Positions 33,504 through 44,491 are shown, counted from the stretch's first letter. The stretch is 64,000 bases of DNA from Fusarium oxysporum f. sp. lycopersici 4287 (GCF_000149955.1 NC_030994.1:2720366-2784365), one strand, 5' to 3'. Numbers and translations are program-made. Notes: a model not told the origin generated them from the letters alone.

Positions 33504-34285
33504 AACAGAGGTGGCTGGGTGAAGTCAGAATGAAAGACATGAAAGTATTATAATCAGAAGATAAGAAACTATGGATTCAATAATCTGGCCATGATATTGG
33601 TAGATACAAGTGATCTGCAGCACAGACTGTGAATTCAAGATTCGCGATATAAGGCCACACCAGTGAGAGGAGCGAGAGATCATCCTGAAGAAGGCTTCAG
33701 CCTCCCCCTCAAATTCACTATGTTCGTTCTCCGTACCGTGAAACCTCTGCCTTACAGCGTCATGTGCAGGGGTGGATTTATGGCTAGATGCAACCGCCAT
33801 AATTGACATGCTTAGCGAATCACGGTGCGTTGAGAAGCATGTATGATGCTGAGATTTTTCTGCAGCGGGACAGTGCGGGCGCTTATTTCATGTGGGAGGG
33901 ACGGGAAGGATTGACAAGCAGAATGTTTAGTGAGGATGCTGGAAGTGGGTGAAGATTGATAATCCAGCATTGAAGAAACGGCTGGGCAGAACTGTTTAGA
34001 GTAAATTGAGTTCAAAGTCAACGTTGAAGTCGATTGCCGAAAATGATTAGCAGCGGGGAGGATGTGAACAGTGGGCAAATTACACTCTATTTGACTAGAC
34101 ACTTACACTCTGCTCATATCTCCCAATTCTACCTCGTCTTCTTTGTCTTATTCTCAATCTCCATGTCTGATTTTGGTTATCGTAGTCGGCTCGGAAGTCA
34201 GTTAGACCCGAACCTGGAGTAATCCACTTGATGCCCCAACCTCGACATCACGGGATGAGAGGTTGTAGTTTCACTTGACCTGTGG
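33504..34285. other. gene-poor stretch, possible relic sequence
   Basis: Short frames on the minus strand at 33525-33809 and 33812-34102 have no recognisable domain. The first might be the worn N-terminal end of the neighbouring pseudogene, but I cannot show it. Confidence 0.3.
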
Positions 34286-34400
34286 ACCTAAACGAGGTAA
34301 GAAACCTAAACTTATGACCTCTATACTAAGTGGCGAAAGGCTTTAGATTAATTTAGGACAGATTTAGTGAGCGTTTATATTAGTTATTTTTGGCACCTTA
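34286..34400 (+). repeat. AT-rich interspersed repeat, copy 3
   Basis: On the plus strand: CCTAAACGAGGTAAGAAACC, then TAAACTTATGACC, then GTGGCGAAAGGCTTTAGATT and TTTAGGACAG. It aligns with copies 1 and 2 over about 70 nt but lies in the opposite orientation. Confidence 0.5.
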
Positions 34401-34741
34401 AGAAGCCTTGTTGCTCTCCATGGCGTACATATATGAGAATTTCCTCGCTTACGTTCCTGGTCTTGACTTGAACTATCTTATCTTCCTTGATCAGGGTCTT
34501 GTGATGTCTCAGACCTTGATTGAAGAAGAGCTCCTGTTTGATTTCGGTACGATCAAGTCCATGATATTTCCCATTCCCAAAGGGGTGATCAGGCTTTTAA
34601 GTTAAGTTTAATATCTCTTCTTATAAGGTCTCCCAGCCTCCATCGATGACTTTATCAGTGGCTGGACTGGTGGCCTTTAATTCCTCCAGTCAATTCAAGA
34701 TCAGTTCTAGTCCATAGTACGGAAACAGCAGAAGGCCGGTC

Positions 34742-34885
34742 GGATCTCAAGGTTACACGCTTCTTTAGAGAACTGCCCTTATCTGGGATCAGAAGAGTCG
34801 TCTCCAAGGACCCGGCTACCCTCGAAAGTTACAACGCGATCAGCATCCACGCCAACCATAGCAACATGGCCAAGTTTGGCCTTGT
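34742..34885 (+). pseudogene. remnant of an NLR-associated alpha/beta-hydrolase domain
   Basis: One frame reads KVTRFFRELPLSGIRRVV, then SKDPATLESYNAISIHANHS, then NMAKFG. This matches the block seen at the end of the DUF676/lipase-like N-terminal domain of many fungal NACHT and ankyrin proteins (RVV-K-SATLPGY-N-IHANH-MTKF). Nothing before or after it continues the domain, so it is a fragment. It lies 280 bp upstream of the intact NLR and may be the relic of another NLR gene. Confidence 0.5.
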
Positions 34886-35166
34886 GGACGCCAACTATCT
34901 CCGTGCAGCACTGTGGGGGTGGGGTTGTCGGGGGGCTCAGGGGTTTGGCCGAACCAACAAGCGAATCACGATGGTTGCCTAAGCGCCTTGGTGAGCCGTG
35001 TAACCTACATTGCAACTCTGAAACGGTTTATTATAAATGTGTCAAACAGCCTTGCGGCAGCTCTAATGTTGCGATGGAGCCGTTATCTTACCGTCCTGCG
35101 CTTCAGTCTTTGTCGATAATGAATTGGCGGCTTTCATACACGCCTCCATAAACCAGCAAACTAGCA

Positions 35167-38100
35167 ATGGCATCACGAGACGACTATATCGTCGGGTGGG
35201 TCTGTGCCCTGCCCTTGGTAGCAACTGCTGCCGAGGCGATGCTAGACTCCGTTCACCCCGATGGGCCCTTGGACCTGGATATAACTGGCGATATCAAGTT
35301 TATCTTTGGCAGACTTAATGGCTACGACATCGTGCTCGCACATCCATCCCCCGGGAATCAAGGAACTGGCTCAGCTGTGGAAACCGTTGAGCAAGTCCGT
35401 GTGACCTTCAGGTCCATCCGGTTCATTCTCCTGATCGGATTAGGAGGAGGCGTCCCGCACACGAAGGAGAACATTTCCCTTGGGGATGTAGTTGTGGGAA
35501 GACCAGAGCCAGGTCGCTCTGGTCTGGTGCTGTACGAGGGAGGCAAGGTGCACTGGAACGATGACGACGCGGGCAATGGCCGCTCTGAAGGCTCGTTTGA
35601 AAAGCCATCCTCTAGTCTGTTGACCGCGACGCGGAAAGTGGAGATGAACTCGATTCTTGGCAACAGTCACATGCGGACTTACATGAACACCATCATGAAT
35701 AAACATTCTACAATATTCGCCCCGCCCGAGCTGGAGAAAGACGGTACGGTCGGTGCACAAGACGGGGATGGGGACGTAAAGAGCTTGGATGGCAGAGGTG
35801 AACGGAATGGATGTCATACTTATACCGGGCAAGCAAGCGCAGACCGGTTGCCCAAGGTCCATTACGGGCTTGTTGCAACCAGTCGTCATCCATTGAGAGA
35901 CTGCGAGACTCGGGATAGCCTGGCAGCGGACCACGGCATTCTCTGCTTCGAGACCGAAGCGTTTGGTCTACCCGACAGCGGTCGTATCCAAGTCATTAGA
36001 GGAATATGCGGTTATTCCGATTCGTTCTTTACTGACGAATGGCAAGGCTATGCCGCCGCTGCGGCGGCGGCGTACGCAAGAGAGCTCTTAATGTCAATGC
36101 CCACCACCACAAAGCCCATGGCGCGGGAGATCGAAACCCGAGCAACAACATCCACCGTGCTTAAGGCTCTACTATTAACCAGGCCTGAGGTGGACCGCAG
36201 CTCTTTGATCGCCCTGAAAGGACGGAGAGCTGATGGCACATGCGAGTGGCTCACACGACACGCAAACTACCAAAGATGGGCTGCTGGCGACAGTCCGCCC
36301 CTGCTCTGGGTCTCGGGTGGTCCTGGAAAGGGGAAGACAATGCTGGCCATCTATGTAACCGAGCTGCTGCAACCAGAACAAGATTCGACAGAGGGGGTCC
36401 TTCTCTACTATTTCTGCAGTAACCGTGACAAGAACCGGAACTCAGCTATTACCATCATGAGAGGAATTATACACCAGTGGATCACCGCCGAGCCTCATTT
36501 GGCGCAGCACGTCAAGAGCTATTTCGACGGCTCTGAAACGATTAAATACACAATATCCAATTTTGTGACCCTATGGAGGGTCTTTCTCTCCCTGCTTCGC
36601 GAGACCGCATCAAGCACCATCACCTGTGTGCTGGACGGCCTGGATGAGTGCGAAAAGGGGTCGCTCCAACAGCTCCTGGATGCTTTAAGGAACTATTTAT
36701 CTCAAAATGCGAAAGATACAAGGTCGAACCTAAGACTGATTCTTCTCTCGCGCTCCCAACCAGCAATACTGGAGAGCAAACTTGGTCATTTTCCCCGGGT
36801 CAGGTTGGACGAATCAGACATGGAGGTAGCCAAGGATGTCGAGAGATACATCGCATCCAAGGTTTCAGAGCTCGCCTTGGATCAAACCCTGTCAGAGGAC
36901 CAACTATCGCAAGTGCGGCAGGCCTTGATGGACGGCGCCGATGGCACCTTTCTCTGGGTTGGTTTCGTTGCGGACGAGCTCAAGGGACGAAGTTGGCAAA
37001 AGATCCAGGATATTCTCCACCGAATGCCCAAAGGCCTAGGTGGCGTTTACCAGCGGCTACTGCAGCAGGTTGAGGACAAGGAACAGCTGATTCCCATCTT
37101 GCGGTGGCTTGTGCTTGCTGCAAGGCCTCTGACAATCGACGAACTCTGTGTGGCAGCCAAGATTGCTCCGTCTATCGACCGTACTGCCGCTGAGGCTACA
37201 CGGGATCGGCTCAACTCCTGCGGGCTTCTGGTGAAGGTCGACGGGGACGTAGCCAACCTCGTGCACGAGTCCGCCAAAGAGTTTTTCCAAAGCGATCAAG
37301 TTGATGATCTCGAAGAGATCAGCATGTTCCGCATGGGTCCGGCCACTCACCGTACACTTATGGACGCCTGTCTGTCACTGATCGAGAACAGCCATGTTTC
37401 CTCAGCGAGCATCAGCGAGCAGTCCCTCACCAAACACCTCCTGACCTATGCCTGTCTTTACTGGCCCTACCACTTGCAGCGCGCACACGAACTGGTTAGT
37501 GACCGTTCTATGTTCACGCGTTCATTCTTCAAGCCCGAGACTCCGATCAGGGAGGACTGGTGGAAGTTCTACTGGGACAAAGAGCAGTATGGTGGAGCAC
37601 CGCCCTCTTTTTCACTGCTACATCTCGCCTCATACCTGGATATTCCAGCTTGGACCAGGGTGCTGCTAGAGCAAGACGCCACGAAGCATAGCTCCCGCCA
37701 CAGACTTGTTGCACGGAAAGATAACTATGGTCGGACGCCACTATTCTGGGCCGCGACCCGGGGTCACAAAGACATCGTCGAGCTGTTACTCAAGCACGGT
37801 GCCCCCGTAAGCTCCAAAGACCGGAGCAATATGACACCGCTGCATATAGCGGTCACGGGAGGACACAAGGATGTTGTATCTCTTCTCCTTGAACATTCCG
37901 CCCCGATCGAAGCCAAGGCGAGCTATGGCGACACACCACTGATACGAGCCATCCAGGCCAACTCTAAAGAAATCGTCCAGCTCCTTCTGGAGCATGGAGC
38001 GAGCGTTGCTGATTTGCCTATCATTGGCACGGATCAGCGGAGCCAGCGGACGATGACCACGGAAGAGAGGGCAGAACAGCTGCTCGGGTTGCAGGAGCAG

Positions 38101-39189
38101 CTCTTCGCGGCCAGGTACGAGGAATCTTCGCGCCTCGTCGGGCTCACGATCAAGACGCTCACCTTATCGTTCCAATTTCAGCCCATCGTCAAACTTTTCA
38201 AGTTCTATCTCGAGCACTCCTCCATCGGTCGTTGGGAAGTGATGCACGTGCTCCAGGACCTGGTCAGGAACAACAAGATTGCGAGGCTGCGGAACTGGGC
38301 TCAAGCCTATATCGATTTTGGCACCCAACTGGTCCAGGCAGAGGACGCAAAGAACCTCGCCATCATGACGGATCTTTCGGTCCAGGTATTCCGCGTAGTC
38401 TCCACCGGCGACCTCGAGGCTCTGCTGGTGATCGGCGTCCTCGTCGGCTCGAGCGTCATACTCGCCGCGGCCGAAAAGGGATGGTGGCCGGGCGTCGACA
38501 TCTCGGCACGCACGTTCGCCCAGTTTGCTGCTCTGGCGTATCACAGAGACCGGGGCAAGTTCTTGCACTACGGCGTCCGGGAGTTCCTTGTCGAGTTCGA
38601 CGGCTGCATCCGTGGTGGAAGAAGGTCTGAGAGCGCGGCTCGGACCGTCGTGCTCTTCAGCACCCACTTCGCCATCATCGACACCAAGGAGCCTCGCCCG
38701 ATCGATTACTTTGCGACAATCATCGCAGAGTACTATGAAGGTTACGTCGGTACCGCTGACGAGGAGCGGCTCTTTAGTGACGCGACTCATGCGTGCGCTG
38801 ATGAGCTTGAGATCATTGGCAAAACGCGCGATTCTCACAAACTGCTGTTGTTCGTCACCGCCATCCTGCAGTTCATAGAGCGCTGCTCTAAGGACATAGC
38901 CAAGGACCACTTCTTAAGCATGATACCCGCGTCGTGCCTGATACTCTGTCAACGAGGCCATGCGCTTCATGAATGGCTTATTGCCCAAGCAATTCCTGAG
39001 ACCATGAGTGTTTCGATATCGCAGCAGCCGGAGATGGCCCAAAGGCGTGCCTTCAAGGCTGTTGTTGAGTGTATCATCATTGGCAAGCAATACGGGCTGT
39101 TAGATCCCGTGATTCTGCAACAGAGGCTCAGGAAAACTCTTAATATCAGTAACTATGTCAGTAAAACGCTGGAGGAAATTCTGCTTTGA
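35167..39189 (+). CDS. NLR-type receptor: nucleoside phosphorylase-like, NACHT, ankyrin repeats, novel C-terminus
   Basis: Single 4-kb exon, 1340 aa, ATG 35167 (MASRDDYIVGWVCALPLVAT). Residues about 5-310: nucleoside phosphorylase-like domain (FILLIGLGGGVPHTKENISL, then LGDVVVGRPEPGR, later FETEAFGLPDSGRIQVIRGI). Residues about 355-560: NACHT with P-loop LLWVSGGPGKGKTMLAIYV (about 382) and Walker B TCVLDGLDECEKGSLQQLLD (about 487), followed by a sensor-like LRLILLSRSQP. A helical region (QRLLQQVEDKEQLIPILRWL, then LAARPLTIDELCVAAKI) follows. Residues about 845-950: three ankyrin repeats (TPLFWAATRGHKDIVELLLK, TPLHIAVTGGHKDVVSLLLE, TPLIRAIQANSKEIVQLLLE). The last about 380 residues are mostly helical and unknown to me. 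Fungal NLRs of this layout sense non-self and can trigger regulated cell death. It faces the ankyrin gene and lies near the gasdermin-protease pair. Confidence 0.92.
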   Translation: MASRDDYIVGWVCALPLVATAAEAMLDSVHPDGPLDLDITGDIKFIFGRLNGYDIVLAHPSPGNQGTGSAVETVEQVRVTFRSIRFILLIGLGGGVPHTKENISLGDVVVGRPEPGRSGLVLYEGGKVHWNDDDAGNGRSEGSFEKPSSSLLTATRKVEMNSILGNSHMRTYMNTIMNKHSTIFAPPELEKDGTVGAQDGDGDVKSLDGRGERNGCHTYTGQASADRLPKVHYGLVATSRHPLRDCETRDSLAADHGILCFETEAFGLPDSGRIQVIRGICGYSDSFFTDEWQGYAAAAAAAYARELLMSMPTTTKPMAREIETRATTSTVLKALLLTRPEVDRSSLIALKGRRADGTCEWLTRHANYQRWAAGDSPPLLWVSGGPGKGKTMLAIYVTELLQPEQDSTEGVLLYYFCSNRDKNRNSAITIMRGIIHQWITAEPHLAQHVKSYFDGSETIKYTISNFVTLWRVFLSLLRETASSTITCVLDGLDECEKGSLQQLLDALRNYLSQNAKDTRSNLRLILLSRSQPAILESKLGHFPRVRLDESDMEVAKDVERYIASKVSELALDQTLSEDQLSQVRQALMDGADGTFLWVGFVADELKGRSWQKIQDILHRMPKGLGGVYQRLLQQVEDKEQLIPILRWLVLAARPLTIDELCVAAKIAPSIDRTAAEATRDRLNSCGLLVKVDGDVANLVHESAKEFFQSDQVDDLEEISMFRMGPATHRTLMDACLSLIENSHVSSASISEQSLTKHLLTYACLYWPYHLQRAHELVSDRSMFTRSFFKPETPIREDWWKFYWDKEQYGGAPPSFSLLHLASYLDIPAWTRVLLEQDATKHSSRHRLVARKDNYGRTPLFWAATRGHKDIVELLLKHGAPVSSKDRSNMTPLHIAVTGGHKDVVSLLLEHSAPIEAKASYGDTPLIRAIQANSKEIVQLLLEHGASVADLPIIGTDQRSQRTMTTEERAEQLLGLQEQLFAARYEESSRLVGLTIKTLTLSFQFQPIVKLFKFYLEHSSIGRWEVMHVLQDLVRNNKIARLRNWAQAYIDFGTQLVQAEDAKNLAIMTDLSVQVFRVVSTGDLEALLVIGVLVGSSVILAAAEKGWWPGVDISARTFAQFAALAYHRDRGKFLHYGVREFLVEFDGCIRGGRRSESAARTVVLFSTHFAIIDTKEPRPIDYFATIIAEYYEGYVGTADEERLFSDATHACADELEIIGKTRDSHKLLLFVTAILQFIERCSKDIAKDHFLSMIPASCLILCQRGHALHEWLIAQAIPETMSVSISQQPEMAQRRAFKAVVECIIIGKQYGLLDPVILQQRLRKTLNISNYVSKTLEEILL

Positions 39190-39469
39190 ACTGGTCTCGC
39201 ACATCTGTGCGATCCTGCAAGCTGCCAGAACAGAAGGAGTTGGTCGACAGTTGACGCTTGTACCATCAGACCCTAATTTAGCTTTTTAATTGATTTATGT
39301 ACATATCTAGCCGTGGTCGATGTTCAAGCTACACTGCTTCACGTTGAAACTAAAGCAGTATTTCCTTGTCTGTCAGGGCTCCAAGTTGCAATCACGTTAT
39401 CTCATCTAATCGTTATTGTATGGCACCCCGGCGGCTAAACTAACACTCGCTGGGTCGACCCATGTGCTT

Positions 39470-42400
39470 TCAAGACATACCTTGGCCTCTGAGTCGCTTC
39501 CAGAAGCTTGAAATCCTAGATCGAGGTTGTTCGCTTCTTGATTCTGCCTTGGCTTGGCTGTGAGTATCAGACGGAGCAGACGTGTTCTGGGTCTGTGGAT
39601 CAGGCTTCATCGGCCACACCGAAGCATCAGGCGGGTAAAGCGAGTTCATAGAATCGGCTTGGTGCAATATCAATCTGATCTGCTCGTCTTTCTCAGTGTC
39701 GTGAACTGGCTTGCTGTACCCGTACCGCCGAAGTTGTTGCAGTATTTCAGAGTTATGGACAAATAGTTCCCACATCTGCCGCCCCGCTGGAAGGATGTTC
39801 GGATCCGCACCCTTGCTTAACAGCAATTCTACGATTCGCAGGTGGCCTTTACTCGCAGCATAATACAGTGCGGTTCTCCTTCCAGCATCGGTGCCATTGA
39901 TATCATGACCCTGGTCCAAGAGGAGTTCGGCCAGGTCTATATTGTTCTCCCGTGCCGCTTTTCGTAGTCCGGTGACTGGCCTGCAACATCGAGACTTGGA
40001 GTATGCCAAATTGCTGAGTTTCGCATAAGTATGACTCCCGAGCTCAATGTCGAGCCAATCTTCTGCTGTGCGGCCGGTGTCATCTCGCTCGACGAGGAGC
40101 CGGTCTCCAAGAGGTAGGCGGAGGAGTTCTCTGACCGTATCCAGATGCCTCCCAAGAACGGCAAGATGTAGTGTAGACCAGCCGTGATTGTCCTGCGAAA
40201 GAATGAGTCGATCTGTCCCTTCACTTGGACCGCAGTCGGTGTAGATCTGCGATATGATAGCATGGTTCCCTAGGTAGGCAACGTGATGCATCATTGTCCA
40301 GCCATGACATGTTGCGCTATTCAGATCTGCCCCGTAACTGAGAAGCTGACGGATTCGATGTACACCACTGCCTGCAACACAGTGCAATGGTGAAGTTCCA
40401 TATAAGCTCACCGCATTCACATCGGCCTCATAATCCAGGATCAATTCTATGACAGGCCTTCTAATGTCAACCGCGGACTCGGCATCTCGGCCCTCGGTAT
40501 GTGATGCTGGTCCCTCAACAGCCCAGTGTATAGCGGACCACCCGTCGTGATCTCGCTCGTTTGGAGAGGCACCCTCTGAAAGGAGGAGGCTTACTACATC
40601 CACCATGCCCTGAGCAGCCGCCTGGTTCATCAGGAGAGCCTCGGAGACTCTTGGTAGTGATGGCCTTGACTTGATGAAAAGCATAGCCAGGTGGTGCTGG
40701 CCAAGACTGATTGCCCATCCCGCAGCAGAAGTACCCCGTGAATTGTCGTACTTGTCCGCCGGGTCAGCCCCAAGTGATTCCAGCTTGTAGATTATGCCTG
40801 AGTGTTCGCTGACAGCAGCCCATAGTAGTGGCGTGAATCCATAATCGTCGAGAATATCGATTGAGGCCCCAGCTTGTACCAGCAAGCCAATGCCTTCCAC
40901 AAAGCCTCCTCTTGCCGCGTAGTGCAGTGGCGTCAGGCCGTTCTCGTCTTTGGCGCAAATCGCCTCGTGATCAGAAGATTCTAGCAAAAGCCTCATTGTA
41001 TCTTCCTTGCGGTAAAGAGCAGCGTAATGAAGAGGCTTCTTGCTGCGAGACCTGTCGCTTCCAGTGACAAGATGCATCAAAGCCCGAACTCGTTCCACGT
41101 CGTCGCATTGAATCGCAAGATATAGTGCATCGAGATCTGGTGGCTGACGAGTGTCTTCAAGATCGAGCTTTTTAATCGACGAAGTAATGGTTTCCTTGAG
41201 ATCGCCAGTCCGGTCGTCTCCGGCAGTATCTGAGAAGTTCAATTCGTCATCGTCCATGATGCTGCACATAGACCCACGTAACTTTGCACCGCCTTCTTCT
41301 CCAATTAATATGTCACTGGCTAAGTCGCTGGCCTCTGTCTCGCCGTCAGTAGGGAGCTTCTGCAGCGCCAGCAGCGCAAGCTCCTTCATGTGTGCGGCAA
41401 CGTGAGAATGCAGATTGTCATAGGAGAAAATTCCATAACGGTCGGTCTCTTCAGATGGGACAAAGTCGTCACCAAAAGGACACTCGTGTATCTTGTCCTG
41501 GAATGGCCTCCGCGCTGCTTCACTCAATGTCCGGACGTAAGCCTCGGGAACACCGTGTTCATCGCAAGAATGCTTCTGGAATTGGATCTCGTCTCTGAAG
41601 ATCATAGGCTTGTGAGAAGGAGCTCTGCATTCCCACGCGATTCCGTGCGAGTTCTGCATATGGCTCATCCACGCTTTGGATGATTCGAAAGTCAATGGAT
41701 CGTGACCCTGTCGACATGAATCCGTACATGCAGTGAAGAGACAAATGAATGGCTCTAGATCCCTAATGACATGGGTTCTGTTGGCAGTCAGTCTTCACAC
41801 CGCAATATAAGAGGAGAAGATTTGCGCACCTCCAGATGTTGTATTTGTTAGGGCCCTTGAATTCGATGATCACGCCACAGTAAGGACATTCATTCTGTTG
41901 CGGAATGGGTGGGAAAGACAGCTCGTTGTTCACCAACACGGACTTTGCTCGGGGAACCTCCGTTGTGGACTTTGCGTACAGCGCCCCGATCTCGGTCTGC
42001 CGAGCGGTGGTAGCATAAGTTAACGGAGCGGGTGGGTAGTCCTGCCGACTAGGATCCTCGTTGGTGACTTTGATTTTTGGGGTTGCCTCTGGAGCAAACC
42101 GCACAGTCCTTGGCTTCTCCGGAATCTTGGGCAGTGGCATTTTTATTTGATCTGCCTGCGGGTGTTCAATGCTCAACGCAACACGTCTCCGATGCAGCCT
42201 CTGATAAGACAGCCGCCGAAGCCGCAGTGCATTTGCTTCAATAAGGGCGCCGCGAAGCGATTCTGGGGCCTCAGGGAATCGGAAGCGAATATAACAGTCG
42301 GTGTACAAGCGCAGCTCATCAATAGCACGTTGTGTGTCATCATCCAGCTGATAGTCCTTTAGCTTTTGTGCTCTCGAGGTCTTTGCGGACTTTCTAATCG

Positions 42401-42974
42401 CATTAGACAATCGAAATAACCGCGTCACAGTGCCACTGATGGTGTACGTGAGGAGGGAAGTGTTTTTTTCGGATTGGTCTTCGTCACTGTCTATGTCGCT
42501 GGCGTTGTCCTCACTCTCGACCACGCGCACTTGGTCTGAAATAGATATGCGCCGCTTCTTCCTGCTCGGGGTCGGTGGTGGCTCGACTATCGGTTTCACT
42601 ATAGCAGAAATGACTGTTAAAAACCACCATTTGGAACACATTGAGTAGCGTTTGATCTACTCACACTCCATGAGAGAGCTGTAGATCACGTCTAGGAGCT
42701 GGTGAAGAATATCGACAATGTTCGGACTGTACCTGAGCCTGAAATCCAGAGAGATGTTCGGCGGCCCAAAGACGTCCATGTTGGAAGCCCATAACGTAAA
42801 CCTCGCTAGCTGGTCATCCATTATTGTTGGATCAGGGATAATGTTGGGCATAGTCATATTCTTCTGGAAGAGCTCGGTGCATTTCAGCGCATGCTCGGCA
42901 ATCGTAGGTCCGGAGATATCTTTGAGAAAGATGTCCTCTGGCTTATCCAGATCCATGGGGGCAGATTGTGCCAT
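39470..42974 (-). CDS. C2H2-like zinc-finger and ankyrin-repeat protein
   Basis: Three exons (42974-42665, 42598-41830, 41777-39470) give 1128 aa. The N-terminal about 100 residues (MAQSAPMDLDKPEDIFLKDI) and a polar region follow no family I can name. Around residues 340-440 lies a run of Cys/His: NECPYCGVIIEFKGPNKYNI, then HVIRDLEPFICLFTACTDSC, then HMQNSHGIAWECRAPSH and HSCDEHGVPEAY. It resembles the degenerate zinc-finger block that precedes ankyrin arrays in fungal STAND-like proteins. Residues about 575-1040 carry ankyrin repeats (KPLHYAALYRKEDTMRLLLE, TPLHYAARGGFVEGIGLLVQ, TALYYAASKGHLRIVELLLS). There is no NACHT. It converges on the NLR (280 bp between stops) and diverges from the gasdermin-like gene (578 bp). 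The second intron's acceptor could also be 18 nt upstream. Confidence 0.85.
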
Positions 42975-43552
42975 GATGGTCAAGACGGACAGGCAGCGAG
43001 GGCTTTCCCGTGTGCTGGAGGCTCACGATTTCGGGTTATGGAATATCCCTTGTGTGGCTTGCGACGGTCAAAGTTGCCAGACTTCTTTCTGCCTTGAAGC
43101 CTACGAGGCGGTGTCGCTGTATGGTCATCCAGCACCAAGAGCCAACTGCATCGGTGGTGTCCATCGAGCGGCAGCAACCAACGGCTTACATCCAGGCCGC
43201 GCTGTCATTGGCTGATCCCAGCGGGAAGACCCGTGCAAGGCGCTCGGCAGGAGAAGCGGGGCGACTGAAGGTCTGAAATTACCTTGGGCACTGCCGCCAG
43301 CAGACCCTGCTTCCAAGCGCGCGCTAATGGAACCCATCTTCATCACAAGCCTGGCAGCTGGGAGGTTGAGGTTGACTTGCAAACCTCCAGGGCTTATATA
43401 TATAATGGCTGGCTTTCGCCGCAGTCCAGCAGCTAGACGTGGCAAATACTCTCGGGGCTTCCATTGAAATAAGCAAGTCTTCCCCCAAAGCCCAAAAACA
43501 AACGAAAGGAGTGAGATTATCTACGGCCGGGCTCACAATCTCAATTGAAGCC
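42975..43552. promoter_or_regulatory. divergent promoter region with TATA element
   Basis: 578 bp between the starts of the zinc-finger/ankyrin gene and the gasdermin-like gene. TATATATATAA at 43395-43405 lies about 150 bp before the gasdermin-like ATG. Confidence 0.5.
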
Positions 43553-44383
43553 ATGGCAACTTTCACAAAGACTTACTTCCTCTGTCCAACCACCGAGTTC
43601 ATTCAGGCGCCTCCCACTGGTCCATTACGACTGGGCTCCCTACTCCGGTCCACAGCGACGCCCCAGTATCCTCTCAATGCCACGCACAATATCCCTCTGG
43701 CACAGGACCCTTCTCCTATTGTAGAGACCGCTTGGAAGAAAACAGTCTCGGCCGAAACGGGTCTGGGCCTCGGCGTCTATGCACAGTTCCTACGACTCGG
43801 TCTTGGTCCTGAAGCCAGTGCCGATCATTCCAGTCAAGCGTCGAGCGTCTTTGCTTTTGATTCCATGACAACGTTATCATTCGATCCAGAGCCACAGTAT
43901 GTTAAGGAAGCAATTAAAGCGCCCACTGTGCAGGCCTACTTGAAAGAGCCGAAGCAGCGCTTCGCCCCCATCGTCTCGCTCTACCTGGTGACCGGCTTGA
44001 AGCTCGTCAAAGGCGCAAACATCAAGTACTCGACGTCGAGCAGCACGGACGTCAAAGCAAATATCGGCATCAACGTGGCGCCTCTCGGCCTGACCATCGG
44101 CCCGAAAGGCCACTGGACGAGGAAGAGTGATGACGATACCGAGTTCAACAGGGAGTCTGAATTCGTTTTCGCGTTTCGCGTGAAGCGGCTCAAGATCGGA
44201 CTTGGAAGAAAGCTGGAGGCAGAAGGTTATACAAAAGGTGCATTCTTGACCACTGGGGAGGAGGCAGATGACAGCGAACAAGAAGCTTGTCTGATGGACG
44301 ACGTAGATGGCTCCTCCTGCGCAAACGCTAGTTTTGTTGGTGATGCCACTGAGGGCGAGTGCGTGTACTGCATTCCTGCATGA
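43553..44383 (+). CDS. fungal gasdermin-like pore-forming cell-death protein (HET-Q1/RCD-1 type)
   Basis: Single exon, 276 aa, ATG 43553 in a strong context (GAAGCCATGGCA); the frame runs further upstream but without ATG. Length and pattern fit the fungal gasdermins RCD-1 (Neurospora) and HET-Q1 (Podospora). The N-terminal block is TFTKTYFLCPTTEFIQAPPT, then GPLRLGSLL. Amphipathic strands follow, with the conserved middle IVSLYLVTGLKLVKGANIKY and the later ESEFVFAFRVKRLKIGLG. The tail after about residue 218 is acidic and Cys-containing (TTGEEADDSEQEACLMDD) and is the part expected to be inhibitory and removable. No signal peptide. Proteolytic release of the N-terminal part lets gasdermins form membrane pores and kill the cell. 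The subtilase gene 108 bp away, tail to tail, is the likely activator. Assignment is from pattern, not alignment. Confidence 0.8.
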   Translation: MATFTKTYFLCPTTEFIQAPPTGPLRLGSLLRSTATPQYPLNATHNIPLAQDPSPIVETAWKKTVSAETGLGLGVYAQFLRLGLGPEASADHSSQASSVFAFDSMTTLSFDPEPQYVKEAIKAPTVQAYLKEPKQRFAPIVSLYLVTGLKLVKGANIKYSTSSSTDVKANIGINVAPLGLTIGPKGHWTRKSDDDTEFNRESEFVFAFRVKRLKIGLGRKLEAEGYTKGAFLTTGEEADDSEQEACLMDDVDGSSCANASFVGDATEGECVYCIPA

Positions 44384-44491
44384 TCCGGGCTGGTTTGGCT
44401 GGATATCTTGACGGACACATCACAACAGGCTTTCTCTTTGTCAACATATTTTTGGGGTATCTATTCGAGTGACCATTTTCCTTCTTGGTGT

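Noticed and set aside
38164..38910. 248-aa minus-strand frame within the NLR gene
   Set aside because: Shadow of the NLR C-terminal coding sequence; no own start context or family.
43439..43552. Longer gasdermin-like protein starting upstream
   Set aside because: The upstream frame starts with GTG, not ATG; the ATG at 43553 has a strong context and fits the family N-terminus.
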